Shown: one piece after another, positions 1-9,120 of the stretch | Numbering within the stretch: the stretch's first letter is position 1 | Layout of the letters: each line of letters opens with the position of its first letter | NCBI GenBank assembly: GCA_002842515.1 | Contig: PHDC01000001.1 | Span: 1,116,001 to 1,180,000, forward strand | Direction: 5' to 3' | Length of the DNA stretch: 64,000 nt | From: Bacteroidetes bacterium HGW-Bacteroidetes-5 | Lineage (GTDB): Bacteria > Bacteroidota > Bacteroidia > Bacteroidales > UBA932 | Made by a program: the position numbers and the translations under genes | The notes under the pieces: generated by a model | The model's database searches: none | Told to the model about the DNA's origin: nothing | The model's input: the letters and a program-made list of their open reading frames with translations, nothing else

Positions 1-197
1 TCCTGAACTTCAAGGGGAAGTTCTCCTCTTAAAAGGTGGATCTGGTCTATTTGGGAGTCTGTCTGCTGAAGCTTATAAAGCAGAAAAAGTTTAGATTCCA
101 TGCTGAGGTCACCCTCTACCGAGCTCTTTTGTAGTGAGATAAATGTTCCTCCGTCCAACGGGGTCTCTATCGTTGCTTTTGTTTTAGCTGCTGACAT
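1..197 (-). CDS. C4-type zinc ribbon domain protein, N-terminal part (cut by window edge)
   Basis: The frame opens with an ATG at 197 and runs off the left edge after 65 codons, so only the N-terminus is visible. It starts MSAAKTKATIETP and reaches LLYKLQQTDSQIDQI followed by LRGELPLEVQ. That second stretch resembles the opening of the long coiled coil in the DUF164 / C4-type zinc-ribbon family, which in Bacteroidota commonly sits next to a Nif3-family gene. The zinc ribbon itself would lie outside the window. It follows the Nif3-like gene after a 6-base gap, so they are probably co-transcribed. Family assignment rests on this short segment plus context. Confidence 0.65.
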   Translation of the reverse strand, partial: MSAAKTKATIETPLDGGTFISLQKSSVEGDLSMESKLFLLYKLQQTDSQIDQIHLLRGELPLEVQ

Positions 198-203
198 AAT
201 CTA

Positions 204-980
204 TTAATGGTAGTATATGGGATTATTATTTCTTTCACTGATGTGAACCGCAAAGTTAGGTATTTTTTTCAAAATAACAGACATCAGTAGTTCAAGTACA
301 TCTATCTCACTCTCATAGTGGCCAATATCCATAATCATAAACTCATCTTCACAGAAATAGTTATGGTATGAGATATCTCCGGTTATGAAAATCTGAGCTC
401 CGGAAGCTCTTGCTGCAGGAATGAGAGAGGCACCGCTCCCCCCGCAAAGAGCGACCTTCAATATTTTACTGTTTATTGGTTTGGATGTCTTAACAACCTT
501 AAGAGAGAATCTCTCTTTAACCATTTTCATAAATGAATTAAATTCCATAGGTTGGGTAAGTTCTCCTACAATACCAAGACCGGTATCACTATCCTGTTGG
601 GGCATTAAAATTTTTGTATCTCTCAGTTCAATTCTGTCTGCCATAAGAGAACTCACTCCAAGGGGAACCTTATCTATGTTTGTGTGAACGGAGTAGACCA
701 CAATATCTTTTTTAATTATTGAAGATATCATTCTCTCCTGAACTGTATCAGTACCAATTCTCTTAATACCTTTAAATATGAGCGGGTGATGAGTGATTAT
801 CATATCTGCGCCTATCTCTGAAGCCTCCAGAATAAGCTCCGGTGTACAATCCAGCCCGAGAAGAACGCTCTTTACCTCCCTCCCGGTGTCTCCGGCCATA
901 AGTCCTGAGTTATCCCACTCCTCTTGTATGTTCCGTGGAGCAAACTCCTCTATTACAGATATAATCTCTTTTGCTTTCAT
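204..980 (-). CDS. Nif3-like dinuclear metal center hexameric protein (YbgI family)
   Basis: A 258-residue Nif3/YbgI-family protein, known to form hexameric rings with two metal ions per subunit; its cellular role is not settled. Visible motifs are EEWDNSGL near residue 21, THHPLIF with H64 and H65 as predicted metal ligands, SVHTNID near residue 97, and the C-terminal GHYESE. This is the short YbgI-like form without the inserted PII-like domain found in many longer homologues. A TTG six bases upstream (986) would overlap the MerR stop; I prefer the ATG at 980, two bases after the MerR gene. It sits in a minus-strand run MerR-Nif3-zinc ribbon that looks like an operon. Confidence 0.88.
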   Translation of the reverse strand: MKAKEIISVIEEFAPRNIQEEWDNSGLMAGDTGREVKSVLLGLDCTPELILEASEIGADMIITHHPLIFKGIKRIGTDTVQERMISSIIKKDIVVYSVHTNIDKVPLGVSSLMADRIELRDTKILMPQQDSDTGLGIVGELTQPMEFNSFMKMVKERFSLKVVKTSKPINSKILKVALCGGSGASLIPAARASGAQIFITGDISYHNYFCEDEFMIMDIGHYESEIDVLELLMSVILKKIPNFAVHISERNNNPIYYH

Positions 981-982
981 TA

Positions 983-1321
983 TCAAAGGGAGTCGGAAAC
1001 CTCTTTAAGTCTCTCTTTTATACCGGAGAGTATCTCAACCACATCAACCCTTCTATCCACTCCGCTCTTATTGTCCTTAAGTCTCTTTGATGCTCCCTCA
1101 AGAGTCATTCCTCTCTCTTTAACCAGATAGTGTATCAGCCTGAAATTGGTTACATCATCTGCAGTGAATAGTCTGTTACCCTTTTTATTTCTTGCAGGTT
1201 TTATATACTCAGGGAATTTCTGAGCCCAGAATCTAACGAGGGATGTATTCTCCCCTAGAATCTCAGCCACTTCACCTATCGTGTAGTAAAGCTTCTCAAT
1301 TTTGAACTCTTTGTAAGGCAT
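983..1321 (-). CDS. MerR family transcriptional regulator
   Basis: A 112-residue protein with a MerR-type winged-helix N-terminus: YTIGEVAEILGENTSLVRFW at about residues 13-32, then a wing (NRLFTADDVTNFRLIHYLV) and a short coil (RGMTLEGASKRL). There is no C-terminal effector domain and no cysteine cluster, so the inducer cannot be predicted. It lies 40 bases downstream of an M23 peptidase and directly upstream of the Nif3-like gene. This M23-MerR-Nif3 arrangement suggests a housekeeping regulator rather than a metal-resistance switch. Confidence 0.85.
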   Translation of the reverse strand: MPYKEFKIEKLYYTIGEVAEILGENTSLVRFWAQKFPEYIKPARNKKGNRLFTADDVTNFRLIHYLVKERGMTLEGASKRLKDNKSGVDRRVDVVEILSGIKERLKEVSDSL

Positions 1322-1361
1322 AATGTAAAGAATTATAGGGTTACTTATTTAAAATGGAGCA

Positions 1362-2312
1362 TTAGTCCATAGACTGTCCGCTGTTTAGGGCTATAACCAA
1401 CATCTCTCTGTAACTTCCGGGGTTAAGATCAGCAAAAAAATAGTTTACGGGATCCATTATCTTTCCGTTGTACCTCACCTCATAGTGCAGATGCGGAGCA
1501 AACGAGAGCCCGCTATTCCCTACTCTGGCAATAACCATCCCTCTGCTAACTCTCTGTCCGTCCCTAACCAAAATATCTCCAAGATGGGCATAGTAGGTAA
1601 CAAATCCGTTGTTATGGTCAATTTTAATCTGATTTCCCCGGTCTCTGTCAGATTTAACCAAAGATGTTACTGTTCCGTTAGCTGTTGCAATAATCTCTGC
1701 CCCTACTCCGGATAGAAGATCAATTCCTGTATGCTCGCTCATTGTCTTATAAAAGGGGTGGATCTTTTTGCCGACACTCGCGCCTGTTTGTGTCACCGTC
1801 ATCCCCTTTATGGGTAGCACAGCGGGTATGGAAAGTAAATCTCTGTCACTCTGCAGCACCGAGTAGATTCTTTGAATCTTGTCTGTCTGCTCCTTGGCAA
1901 GAAAGCTTGTAAACATTATCCTGTCTGAGGTGTAGCTGACTAAAGAGATGTCGGAAGAGGTATCCAGCTGCAGATATAGTTTAGGGTTGTATTCATTGAG
2001 AAGATCCGGCGGTGAAGATTTGAAGATGCTCAAATATATCTCTCTGTCCCTTTTCTGAAGATCTCCAATAACATTATCCAGCACATCTATCTTTTCGGAA
2101 GCATCTCTGTGTTGAGATTTGAGCATCTGATTCTCTTTGAGCAGAACCTCCTCCTGTTGGGTGTTAAAAATTGAGGCAAAGATTATGTAGTACAAAACTG
2201 CGAGCAAAAAGGAGCCGACAACATATTTCACTACCGTAGCTACCCTTCCCTTTAGCCCCAGCTTCTCCTCTACAAACTTTAGCTGCTCTCTGTTAAATTT
2301 ATATCTGCTCAT
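1362..2312 (-). CDS. M23 family metallopeptidase, membrane-anchored
   Basis: A 316-residue LytM-type murein endopeptidase candidate. A short cytoplasmic N-terminus is followed by one membrane segment at about 26-49, a charged coiled coil at about 52-95, and a C-terminal M23 domain at about 180-295. All M23 landmarks are present: HTGID gives zinc ligands H194 and D198, HLHYEV gives H274 and zinc ligand H276, and H243 in YYAHLGD fits the second catalytic histidine. An intact site predicts an active endopeptidase rather than an EnvC-like activator. It is 5 bases after a paralogue of the same architecture; the two may act together in cell-wall remodelling. Confidence 0.9.
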   Translation of the reverse strand: MSRYKFNREQLKFVEEKLGLKGRVATVVKYVVGSFLLAVLYYIIFASIFNTQQEEVLLKENQMLKSQHRDASEKIDVLDNVIGDLQKRDREIYLSIFKSSPPDLLNEYNPKLYLQLDTSSDISLVSYTSDRIMFTSFLAKEQTDKIQRIYSVLQSDRDLLSIPAVLPIKGMTVTQTGASVGKKIHPFYKTMSEHTGIDLLSGVGAEIIATANGTVTSLVKSDRDRGNQIKIDHNNGFVTYYAHLGDILVRDGQRVSRGMVIARVGNSGLSFAPHLHYEVRYNGKIMDPVNYFFADLNPGSYREMLVIALNSGQSMD

Positions 2313-2317
2313 AGCCC

Positions 2318-3280
2318 CTAGCTCTTAGGAGATATTAACTCTCTAAACTGTTGATCATTAATATCTCTATTATAGTAGTTAAGCGGATTTACAGTTTTAT
2401 TTCTGTAAATTACTTCATAGTGGAGGTGTGGACCTTTAGAGCGTCCCGTATTACCCATTAAACCTATCTGTTCACCCCTTTTGACTGCTTTGCCGATTGT
2501 TACAAGGGCACTCTTGAGGTGTGCATAACGGGTCTTATATCCGAAACCGTGATCTATTAAGATAAAATTACCGTATCCGAAGAAATCGAATCCTATATCT
2601 ACAACCCTGCCGTTACCTGTGGCAAAAATGCTCTCTCCCACAGGTCCGGAGAGATCTACGCCGGAGTGCATTCTGTAATCTCCGTGAAACGGATCTCTTC
2701 TGTAGCCAAAACTGCTGGAGTATCTTATTTTTGATGATGAGATATTTACAGGTGGAATTGCAGGCACACACAGAGTCATCTCATCTGCGTTTTTTGCAAG
2801 AAGGGCCAGGTCGTCAAAAGATTTTGTCTGAACGAAGGTTTTCTTGTACAGAACATCCAGATTATATGCTGTCTTTGTCAGAATACCCGATCGCTCAAAA
2901 TTTTGAAGATGAGAGTATCTGTCTACACCGCCAAACCCGGCATTTCTTACATCCTGAGATATCTCCTCCATACCGAAAATGGGCCTGTATACATAGTTAT
3001 CCCTCATCTGCAGAGTTACCAGAGACCTGTTAACACTTTCGAACCTCCTGTTAATAAGCTCCAGTCTGTTTGCAAGCTCGTCATTCTCTCTTTTTAGTGA
3101 AAGTGTCTTGGGAGTCTCAAGATTCAGATATCTTGTATAAATATAATAATACCCCACCGAGATAGCCAAACTTAGCACAAATAGAATAAAACCTTTTGAA
3201 AACCTGCGTTTTATAGGGATTCTATGGATTTCGTAAGCTAAAGTTTCGTGGTTGAATTTATATCTTTTCTGTTTTGCCAT
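2318..3280 (-). CDS. M23 family metallopeptidase, membrane-anchored (paralogue of the downstream gene)
   Basis: A 320-residue protein with the same plan as its neighbour: a basic N-terminus, a membrane segment at about 31-50, a coiled coil at about 55-90, and an M23 domain at about 185-300. Ligands are H205 and D209 in HSGVD and H287 in HLHYEV; H254 and H285 fit the catalytic histidines. The ATG at 3280 is chosen over a TTG two codons upstream because the TTG overlaps a TATTTTTG promoter-like box. First gene of the minus-strand group, divergent from alaS. Both paralogues share the N-terminal YKFN motif followed by a short linker, which suggests tandem duplication. Confidence 0.9.
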   Translation of the reverse strand: MAKQKRYKFNHETLAYEIHRIPIKRRFSKGFILFVLSLAISVGYYYIYTRYLNLETPKTLSLKRENDELANRLELINRRFESVNRSLVTLQMRDNYVYRPIFGMEEISQDVRNAGFGGVDRYSHLQNFERSGILTKTAYNLDVLYKKTFVQTKSFDDLALLAKNADEMTLCVPAIPPVNISSSKIRYSSSFGYRRDPFHGDYRMHSGVDLSGPVGESIFATGNGRVVDIGFDFFGYGNFILIDHGFGYKTRYAHLKSALVTIGKAVKRGEQIGLMGNTGRSKGPHLHYEVIYRNKTVNPLNYYNRDINDQQFRELISPKS

Positions 3281-3283
3281 TTG

Positions 3284-3314
3284 CAAAAATAACTCTTTAT
3301 TTCGTGCAAATTTA
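3284..3314 (-). promoter_or_regulatory. Candidate promoter(s) for the M23 operon
   Basis: On the minus strand there are two matches to the Bacteroidota -7 box TAnnTTTG: TAAATTTG at 3307-3314 and TATTTTTG at 3284-3291. Neither has a clear TTG element at the usual distance, apart from a TTTG 15 bases before the second. The first would leave a leader of about 20 bases; the second would make the transcript nearly leaderless. Confidence 0.35.
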
Positions 3315-3334
3315 TATAATTTTAATAAAAAACC

Positions 3335-3342
3335 TATTTTTG
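3335..3342 (+). promoter_or_regulatory. Candidate promoter -7 box for alaS
   Basis: TATTTTTG matches TAnnTTTG and would start transcription about 30 bases before the alaS ATG. No convincing -33 TTG is seen upstream in the AT-rich spacer, so this is a partial match only. Confidence 0.4.
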
Positions 3343-3380
3343 TGATTCATTTTGAATTGAGATAAATACCATTTACACAT

Positions 3381-5999
3381 ATGACATCAAAAGAGATCAG
3401 AGATAATTTTTTAAAATTCTTTGAAAACAAGGGTCACGCGATTGTTCCGTCGGCTCCAATGGTTGTTAAGGACGACCCGACTCTTATGTTCACCAACGCA
3501 GGGATGAATCAGTTTAAAGATTGGTTCCTCGGGAATGCCGAGCCCCTTCACAAAAGAGTTGCAGATACCCAAAAATGCCTCAGGGTAAGCGGAAAACACA
3601 ATGATCTGGAGGAGGTTGGGCACGACACATATCACCATACTATGTTTGAGATGCTCGGGAACTGGAGTTTCGGAGACTATTTCAAGAAAGAGGCCATAGA
3701 TTGGGCCTGGGAACTACTCACCAAGGTTTACAAGCTGGATAGCAGCCGACTATACGCCACTGTGTTTGAAGGGTCTCAGGAGGATGGAATATCTGCAGAC
3801 GACCAGGCGAGAGAGGAGTGGCAAAAATATCTCCCTTCGGAAAGAATTCTCTTTGGTAATAAGAAGGATAATTTTTGGGAGATGGGAGATGCCGGACCCT
3901 GCGGACCTTGTAGTGAGATTCACGTAGATATTAGAGACGATAAACAGAGAGCAGAGGTAGATGGTGCTACTCTTGTGAATTGTGGAGACCCTCTGGTAAT
4001 TGAGATTTGGAATCTGGTTTTTATTCAATATAATCGAAAGGCCAGCGGAGAGCTTGTGCCACTTCCCCAAAAACACGTAGACACCGGAATGGGTTTAGAG
4101 AGGCTCTGTATGGCAATTCAGGGGAAAAAGAGCAACTACGATACAGATGTATTCTCCGGGATGATTGAGACAATATCTGCCCTTACCGGTAAACCATATA
4201 TGGAGAGCAGCGCAACAGAGGTTGCAATGAGAGTTATTGCAGACCACATCCGGGCAATAAGTTTTTCAATTGCAGATGGTCAACTGCCCTCAAATGTTAA
4301 GGCCGGTTATGTGATAAGGAGAATTCTACGCAGGGCAGTGCGGTATGCATATACCTTTCTTGGCTCTAGTGAACCTCTTCTTTGCAGGTTGGTACCTACT
4401 CTGGTTAAGGAGATGGGAGGTGCATTTCCAGAGTTGGTGCATCAGCAAAACCTCATTGAGAGGGTTATCCGTGAGGAGGAGGAGTCGTTTCTCAGAACGC
4501 TTGAGAAGGGAATACGTCTGATGGATACTCTAATGGAGAAGAACTCTGCCTCAAAGCAGATCTGTGGAGAGGATGCCTTTATCCTGTATGACACATTCGG
4601 GTTTCCGATTGACCTGAGTGAACTTATTGCAAAAGAGAACGGATACAGTATAGATCACGCCGGATTTGAGAGAGAGCTGGAGAAACAGAAAGAGAGAAGC
4701 CGCAACGCAACCTCAACTCAAGAGGGAGATTGGATAGAGGTTAAGCCGGGATCTTCGGCAGAGTTTGTCGGATACGACAAAGATGAGGAGATGGTTGAAA
4801 TTCTTCGTTACCGCAGCGTTAAGACCAAAACCCGCAGTTATTACCAGTTAGTCCTCAACAAGAGCCCATTCTATGCAGAGAGCGGAGGTCAGGTAGGGGA
4901 TACCGGAAGGTTAATCTCTGCCGACTCGCAGGAGATAATCGTTACCAACACCATCAAGGAGAACAATCTTAACATTCACCTGACAGACAAGCTTCCTACA
5001 AAGTTGCACGGGGTGTTTACAGCTATAATTGATAAAGAGAGAAGAGAGAGTATTGCAAACAATCATACTGCCACTCACTTGCTTCACAAGGCACTCCGGG
5101 AACTTCTGGGAACCCATATAGAGCAGAAGGGCTCTTCGGTTAACTCAGAATACTTCCGGTTTGACTTCTCACACTATGAAAAGATATCTGACGAGGATTT
5201 GCGACAGGTAGAAAATCTTGTAAACAGATTTATCCGCAAAAACCTTACCCGCGATGAGTTTCGCGACCTTCCTGTAGAGCAGGCAAAGGGGATGGGAGCA
5301 ATGGCTCTTTTCGGCGAAAAGTACAGCGAGAAGGTTCGGGTAATTAAATTCGGAGACTCTATTGAACTTTGCGGAGGGACTCACACAAGTGCAACCGGAA
5401 ACATAGGTCTCTTTAAAATCATATCGGAATCTGCAATTGCTGCAGGAGTGAGAAGGATTGAGGCGACCACCGGAGAGAGTGCACAGAGGATAGTTCAGGA
5501 GAGTGAAGATATGGTTAAGGGTATAAAAAATCTGTTAGGCAGCTCCCCTAACATAATCAACTCTATCCAGAAGCTTGTGACGGAGAATGAAGATTACCGC
5601 AAAAAATTTGAAGAGCTTGTCAGGGAGAGGGCACAATCGCTTAAAGATAGGGTAGTTGAACAGATGGAGAGTATAAACGGAGTAAATATCTATATTCTTA
5701 GTGGTGAATACAGTGCCGATGTTGTAAAGAACACGGCATTTATCCTAAGATCCGAAATTCGCAATGGGGCATTTATTGCCGGCTTTACAGACGGAGATAA
5801 AGCTTCTCTTGCACTATTGTACTCAGATGACCTTGTTTCCCACGGCTTCAATGCATCTAAAGATATCAGAGAGGCCGCCAAATTCATACAGGGAGGCGGC
5901 GGCGGTCAGAATTTTTTCGCAACAGCGGGAGGAAAAGATAATAGAGGCATAAAATTGGCAGTAGATAAACTAATCGAACTTGCAACTAAGAGGTTATAG
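3381..5999 (+). CDS. alaS: Alanine--tRNA ligase
   Basis: An 872-residue full-length class II alanyl-tRNA synthetase, which charges tRNA-Ala in the cytoplasm. The N-terminal catalytic domain carries FTNAGMNQFKDWFLG and the RVSGKHNDLEEVG stretch. The editing domain has HTATH (from H562) and CGGTH (from C664), the four zinc/editing ligands. The C-terminal C-Ala domain ends with the glycine-rich IQGGGGGQNFFATAGG. It heads a plus-strand group alaS, LptF/G-type permease, fmt and thiamine pyrophosphokinase with gaps of 17 bases or less. No T-box-like leader is seen. Confidence 0.98.
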   Translation: MTSKEIRDNFLKFFENKGHAIVPSAPMVVKDDPTLMFTNAGMNQFKDWFLGNAEPLHKRVADTQKCLRVSGKHNDLEEVGHDTYHHTMFEMLGNWSFGDYFKKEAIDWAWELLTKVYKLDSSRLYATVFEGSQEDGISADDQAREEWQKYLPSERILFGNKKDNFWEMGDAGPCGPCSEIHVDIRDDKQRAEVDGATLVNCGDPLVIEIWNLVFIQYNRKASGELVPLPQKHVDTGMGLERLCMAIQGKKSNYDTDVFSGMIETISALTGKPYMESSATEVAMRVIADHIRAISFSIADGQLPSNVKAGYVIRRILRRAVRYAYTFLGSSEPLLCRLVPTLVKEMGGAFPELVHQQNLIERVIREEEESFLRTLEKGIRLMDTLMEKNSASKQICGEDAFILYDTFGFPIDLSELIAKENGYSIDHAGFERELEKQKERSRNATSTQEGDWIEVKPGSSAEFVGYDKDEEMVEILRYRSVKTKTRSYYQLVLNKSPFYAESGGQVGDTGRLISADSQEIIVTNTIKENNLNIHLTDKLPTKLHGVFTAIIDKERRESIANNHTATHLLHKALRELLGTHIEQKGSSVNSEYFRFDFSHYEKISDEDLRQVENLVNRFIRKNLTRDEFRDLPVEQAKGMGAMALFGEKYSEKVRVIKFGDSIELCGGTHTSATGNIGLFKIISESAIAAGVRRIEATTGESAQRIVQESEDMVKGIKNLLGSSPNIINSIQKLVTENEDYRKKFEELVRERAQSLKDRVVEQMESINGVNIYILSGEYSADVVKNTAFILRSEIRNGAFIAGFTDGDKASLALLYSDDLVSHGFNASKDIREAAKFIQGGGGGQNFFATAGGKDNRGIKLAVDKLIELATKRL

Positions 6000-6016
6000 C
6001 GACTAAACCGGAAAAA

Positions 6017-7477
6017 TTGAAAAAATTAGACCAATTTATCGTCAAATCGTTTCTCGGACCATTTGTTCTTACCTTTCTCATCGTGATATTTGCCCTGATG
6101 CTTCAGTTTTTATGGCTCTATATCGATGAACTTGTAGGGAAAGGACTTAGTGTGCTTGTTATTCTGGAGTTTCTGGGCTGGGGCTCTGCGACACTAATAC
6201 CGCTGGCCCTTCCTATCGCGACACTACTGGCATCAATAATGACTTTGGGAGGAATGGGAGAAGATAATGAACTCCTGGCGATGAAGGCAGCAGGCATACC
6301 TCTACAGAGAGTACTTTTACCGTTGATTTTCCTATCATTTGCAGTGAGTATCGGGGCCTTTTTTGCCTCGAACAACCTAATTCCTGTCTCCTACAACAAG
6401 ATCTACTCTCTGAGGGACGACATCAGCAAAACTAAGGATGAGATACGGATTCCCACCGGTATTTTCTATGAGGGGATTGAGGGTTATAATATTAGAATCG
6501 GAAGCCGAAACGAAAATAGCGGTTCAATCTACAATGTGATGGTATACTCCCATAAGGAGAGTAAAGGGAATACCAGCCTTACTCTGGCAGATTCCGGCTC
6601 TATAAAGTTCTCTGCAGATAAAAAAAATCTCGTCTTTACACTCTATGATGGTTACTCATACGAAGAGGAACCAAGAGAGTACGGCTCTTCGGACTCCTCA
6701 TTTACTCTCCAGAGAATAGGATTCTCTAGGCAGGAGATGATTATTTCAATATCAAACTACGCTTTCCAGAGGTCGGACGACAATAAATTCAGCAGTGAGA
6801 TTATGTCGCAAAACCTTAGTCAGCTAAGAGTCGCAAAAGATTCACTGGACTCATCCTATGCCAAGGTCCACCAGTATCAATACAGAAATCTCATAAGCGG
6901 CGGCGGTCTCTCATTCAGCCGGGAGTTGGACACGGCCTACATTGGAAACTACAAAGGAGAGATAGAGTACGACTCTCTTTTCCGGTGGGATTCGCCCAAA
7001 GAGCAACGGGGAAACCTTCGAATGGCTATAGGGCAATTAGAGAGTGCAGTTACGCTGTTGGATAACTACCAGATTGAGGAGTTTCAGTACATCTATCCCC
7101 TTCGCAAAATCAGAATTGAGCGTTTGAGGAAATTTACTCTATCCATCGCCTGCTTTATATTCTTCTTTATCGGAGCACCTCTGGGAGCAATCATACGAAA
7201 AGGGGGGCTGGGAACTCCGGTCATTGTATCAATGATCTTCTTTGTTATATATTGGGTAGTGGATATAAGCGGGAAAAAACTGGCCACAGACGGAGTTATC
7301 GGGCCGGAGGTGGGTACACTCATATCCTCTGCGGTTCTATTCCCCATTGGGGTCTATTTAACTCTAAAATCTACACGGGACTCGTCGCTCTTTAACGCAG
7401 ACTCGTACATAATGTTTTTCAATAAAGTTCTGGCCAAGATTAACTCATACAGGGGGGAGAAGAGCGATGAGGTGTAA
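6017..7477 (+). CDS. LptF/LptG family permease (YjgP/YjgQ), lipopolysaccharide export
   Basis: A 486-residue inner-membrane protein of the YjgP/YjgQ family. In the Lpt machine, LptF and LptG work with the LptB2 ATPase to extract LPS from the inner membrane. Three N-terminal membrane segments (about 11-35, 50-75, 98-120) precede a large periplasmic beta-jellyroll region (about 125-370), and three segments close the protein (about 372-460), ending in a basic tail. The start is a TTG at 6017 giving MKKLDQFIVKSFLGP, the usual family opening; there is no ATG in frame nearby. It begins 17 bases after alaS and overlaps fmt by 11 bases. A second family member lies at 12572-13660. Confidence 0.88.
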   Translation: MKKLDQFIVKSFLGPFVLTFLIVIFALMLQFLWLYIDELVGKGLSVLVILEFLGWGSATLIPLALPIATLLASIMTLGGMGEDNELLAMKAAGIPLQRVLLPLIFLSFAVSIGAFFASNNLIPVSYNKIYSLRDDISKTKDEIRIPTGIFYEGIEGYNIRIGSRNENSGSIYNVMVYSHKESKGNTSLTLADSGSIKFSADKKNLVFTLYDGYSYEEEPREYGSSDSSFTLQRIGFSRQEMIISISNYAFQRSDDNKFSSEIMSQNLSQLRVAKDSLDSSYAKVHQYQYRNLISGGGLSFSRELDTAYIGNYKGEIEYDSLFRWDSPKEQRGNLRMAIGQLESAVTLLDNYQIEEFQYIYPLRKIRIERLRKFTLSIACFIFFFIGAPLGAIIRKGGLGTPVIVSMIFFVIYWVVDISGKKLATDGVIGPEVGTLISSAVLFPIGVYLTLKSTRDSSLFNADSYIMFFNKVLAKINSYRGEKSDEV

Positions 7478-8447
7478 AATAGTATATATGGGCACACCGG
7501 AGTTTGCAGTCGGGCCTATTAGGGCAATCCTAGATGCCGGACACGAGGTTTGTGCAGTTGTTACAACTCCTGATAAGCCGGTAGGACGGGGACTAAAAGT
7601 CTCCCAAAGCAGCGTTAAGTTGTTTGCACAAGAGAGATCTCTACAGGTGCTTCAACCGGAATCGCTAAAAGAGGAGGGTTTTATAAACGATCTTAAAAGT
7701 TTTAATGCAGATCTCTTTGTTGTTGTTGCTTTCCGGATGCTTCCCAAGGTGGTTTGGTCCATTCCCTCCTTCGGCACATTCAACCTCCACGCATCCCTTC
7801 TTCCACAATACAGGGGTGCTGCCCCAATAAACTGGGCAGTGATTAACGGAGAGAGTCTTACAGGTGTAACAACCTTTATGATAGACGACAAGATAGATAC
7901 AGGAGAGATCCTTTTCTCCAGAGAGTGCGCAATTGAGCAGAGCGAGAGTGCCGGTAATCTTCACGATAAACTGATGGTTTTGGGCTCCAATCTGGTTGTG
8001 GAGACTATTGACGCAATTATCTCCGACAGAGTAAAGAGAACTCCTCAGAGCAGCCTGATTACCGGGGAGATTACTCTGCGCGAAGCTCCAAAACTCACTA
8101 AAGAGAGCGGCATAATAAACTGGCAACAGACCAGCAATCAGGTATTTAATCTTATTCGAGGATTGAGTCCCTACCCTTGTGCAACCTCCGTTTTAAGCTA
8201 TAGCGATAAAGTTATTCCGGTTAAGATCTATTCGGCTTTAGATGAAATATCTATTGACTCAGATTCTGATATCTCCGGCAATTTAAAACCGGGGGAGATA
8301 GCTTCAGATAACAAGAGCTTCCTCAGAGTAGGGTGCGGTAAGGGGAGTATAAAGATAACATCCATCCAGGCAGCAGGTAAGAGAAGATTGGAAATACGGG
8401 AGTTTCTATCCGGGATACGAGAGATTAGCTTATATAAATTCAACTGA
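7467..8447 (+). CDS. fmt: Methionyl-tRNA formyltransferase
   Basis: A 326-residue enzyme that formylates initiator Met-tRNA using 10-formyl-tetrahydrofolate. The N-terminal domain opens with VYMGTPEFAVGPI and contains the signature NLHASLLPQYRGAAPINWA with the catalytic Asn/His, plus the later IDTGEI aspartate. The C-terminal tRNA-binding OB domain covers about 205-326. Length matches the family. The ATG overlaps the preceding permease by 11 bases, suggesting translational coupling. Confidence 0.96.
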   Translation: MRCKIVYMGTPEFAVGPIRAILDAGHEVCAVVTTPDKPVGRGLKVSQSSVKLFAQERSLQVLQPESLKEEGFINDLKSFNADLFVVVAFRMLPKVVWSIPSFGTFNLHASLLPQYRGAAPINWAVINGESLTGVTTFMIDDKIDTGEILFSRECAIEQSESAGNLHDKLMVLGSNLVVETIDAIISDRVKRTPQSSLITGEITLREAPKLTKESGIINWQQTSNQVFNLIRGLSPYPCATSVLSYSDKVIPVKIYSALDEISIDSDSDISGNLKPGEIASDNKSFLRVGCGKGSIKITSIQAAGKRRLEIREFLSGIREISLYKFN

Positions 8448-8449
8448 AA

Positions 8450-9070
8450 ATGGACGAGATCATTATATTGGCAGACGGAGAGTTTCCGACTCACGAGATT
8501 CCATCCCGTAAGCTTCAAAATGCCTCTATGATAGTCTGTTGTGATGGTGCTGCTGCAAAGCTACTCTCCTGCGATATCACCCCCGACTTTATTGTGGGTG
8601 ATCTGGACTCACTGGATCTCTCTCTTCGCGAAAAATATAGAAACATCATTATAGAGTCTGATTGTCAACAAACCAACGATCTAACAAAGGCCTTCAACCA
8701 CTCCCTTTCACTTAATCCGTCCCGTATAATAATTTTGGGAGCAACCGGACTTCGGGAAGATCACACTCTTGGGAATATATCCCTACTATCGGATTACTCA
8801 CTTATGAGCAGTGTTAGTGTAGAGTTGTGGACCAACTTAGGCAGATTTATCCCTGTTAACTCAGGAGGGATTTTCTACGCAGCAAAAGGTAGTCAGGTCT
8901 CAATATTTGCTCTGGATTGCAATTTGAAGATAGAGTCCATAGGACTTAAGTACCCATTGGATAATGTTGTTTTTGACAACTGGTGGAGAGGTACACTTAA
9001 CGAATCCATTGAGGATAGTTTTGAATTGAAATTTGATAAGGGTCGTGTTCTGCTCTTTATAACTTACTAA
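8450..9070 (+). CDS. Thiamine pyrophosphokinase
   Basis: A 206-residue TPK-family enzyme that transfers pyrophosphate from ATP to thiamine, making the cofactor TPP. Key motifs are CCDGAAAKL near 31, the acidic GDLDSLD near 50, QQTNDLTKA near 74, and GATGLREDHTLGNI near 99. The C-terminal thiamine-binding half is recognisable (SIFAL, YPLDN) although divergent. It follows fmt after 2 bases and is last in the alaS group, ending at a hairpin terminator. No TPP riboswitch lies in front of this operon. Confidence 0.9.
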   Translation: MDEIIILADGEFPTHEIPSRKLQNASMIVCCDGAAAKLLSCDITPDFIVGDLDSLDLSLREKYRNIIIESDCQQTNDLTKAFNHSLSLNPSRIIILGATGLREDHTLGNISLLSDYSLMSSVSVELWTNLGRFIPVNSGGIFYAAKGSQVSIFALDCNLKIESIGLKYPLDNVVFDNWWRGTLNESIEDSFELKFDKGRVLLFITY

Positions 9071-9075
9071 AAAAA

Positions 9076-9100
9076 AAGACGCCCCTGTGTAAGGCGTCTT
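9076..9100. terminator. Bidirectional intrinsic terminator between thiamine pyrophosphokinase and HU genes
   Basis: An 8-bp perfect stem (AAGACGCC at 9076-9083 with GGCGTCTT at 9093-9100) and a 9-base loop. On the minus strand the stem runs into eight Ts, a classic terminator for the HU gene; on the plus strand it is followed by TTAATAATTT. It sits between two convergent genes. Confidence 0.85.
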
Positions 9101-9120
9101 AATAATTTGGTGCAGACAGT

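Noticed and set aside
3287..3380. T-box or other riboswitch before alaS
   Set aside because: The leader is about 30 bases and AT-rich, with no conserved motif or sizeable hairpin.
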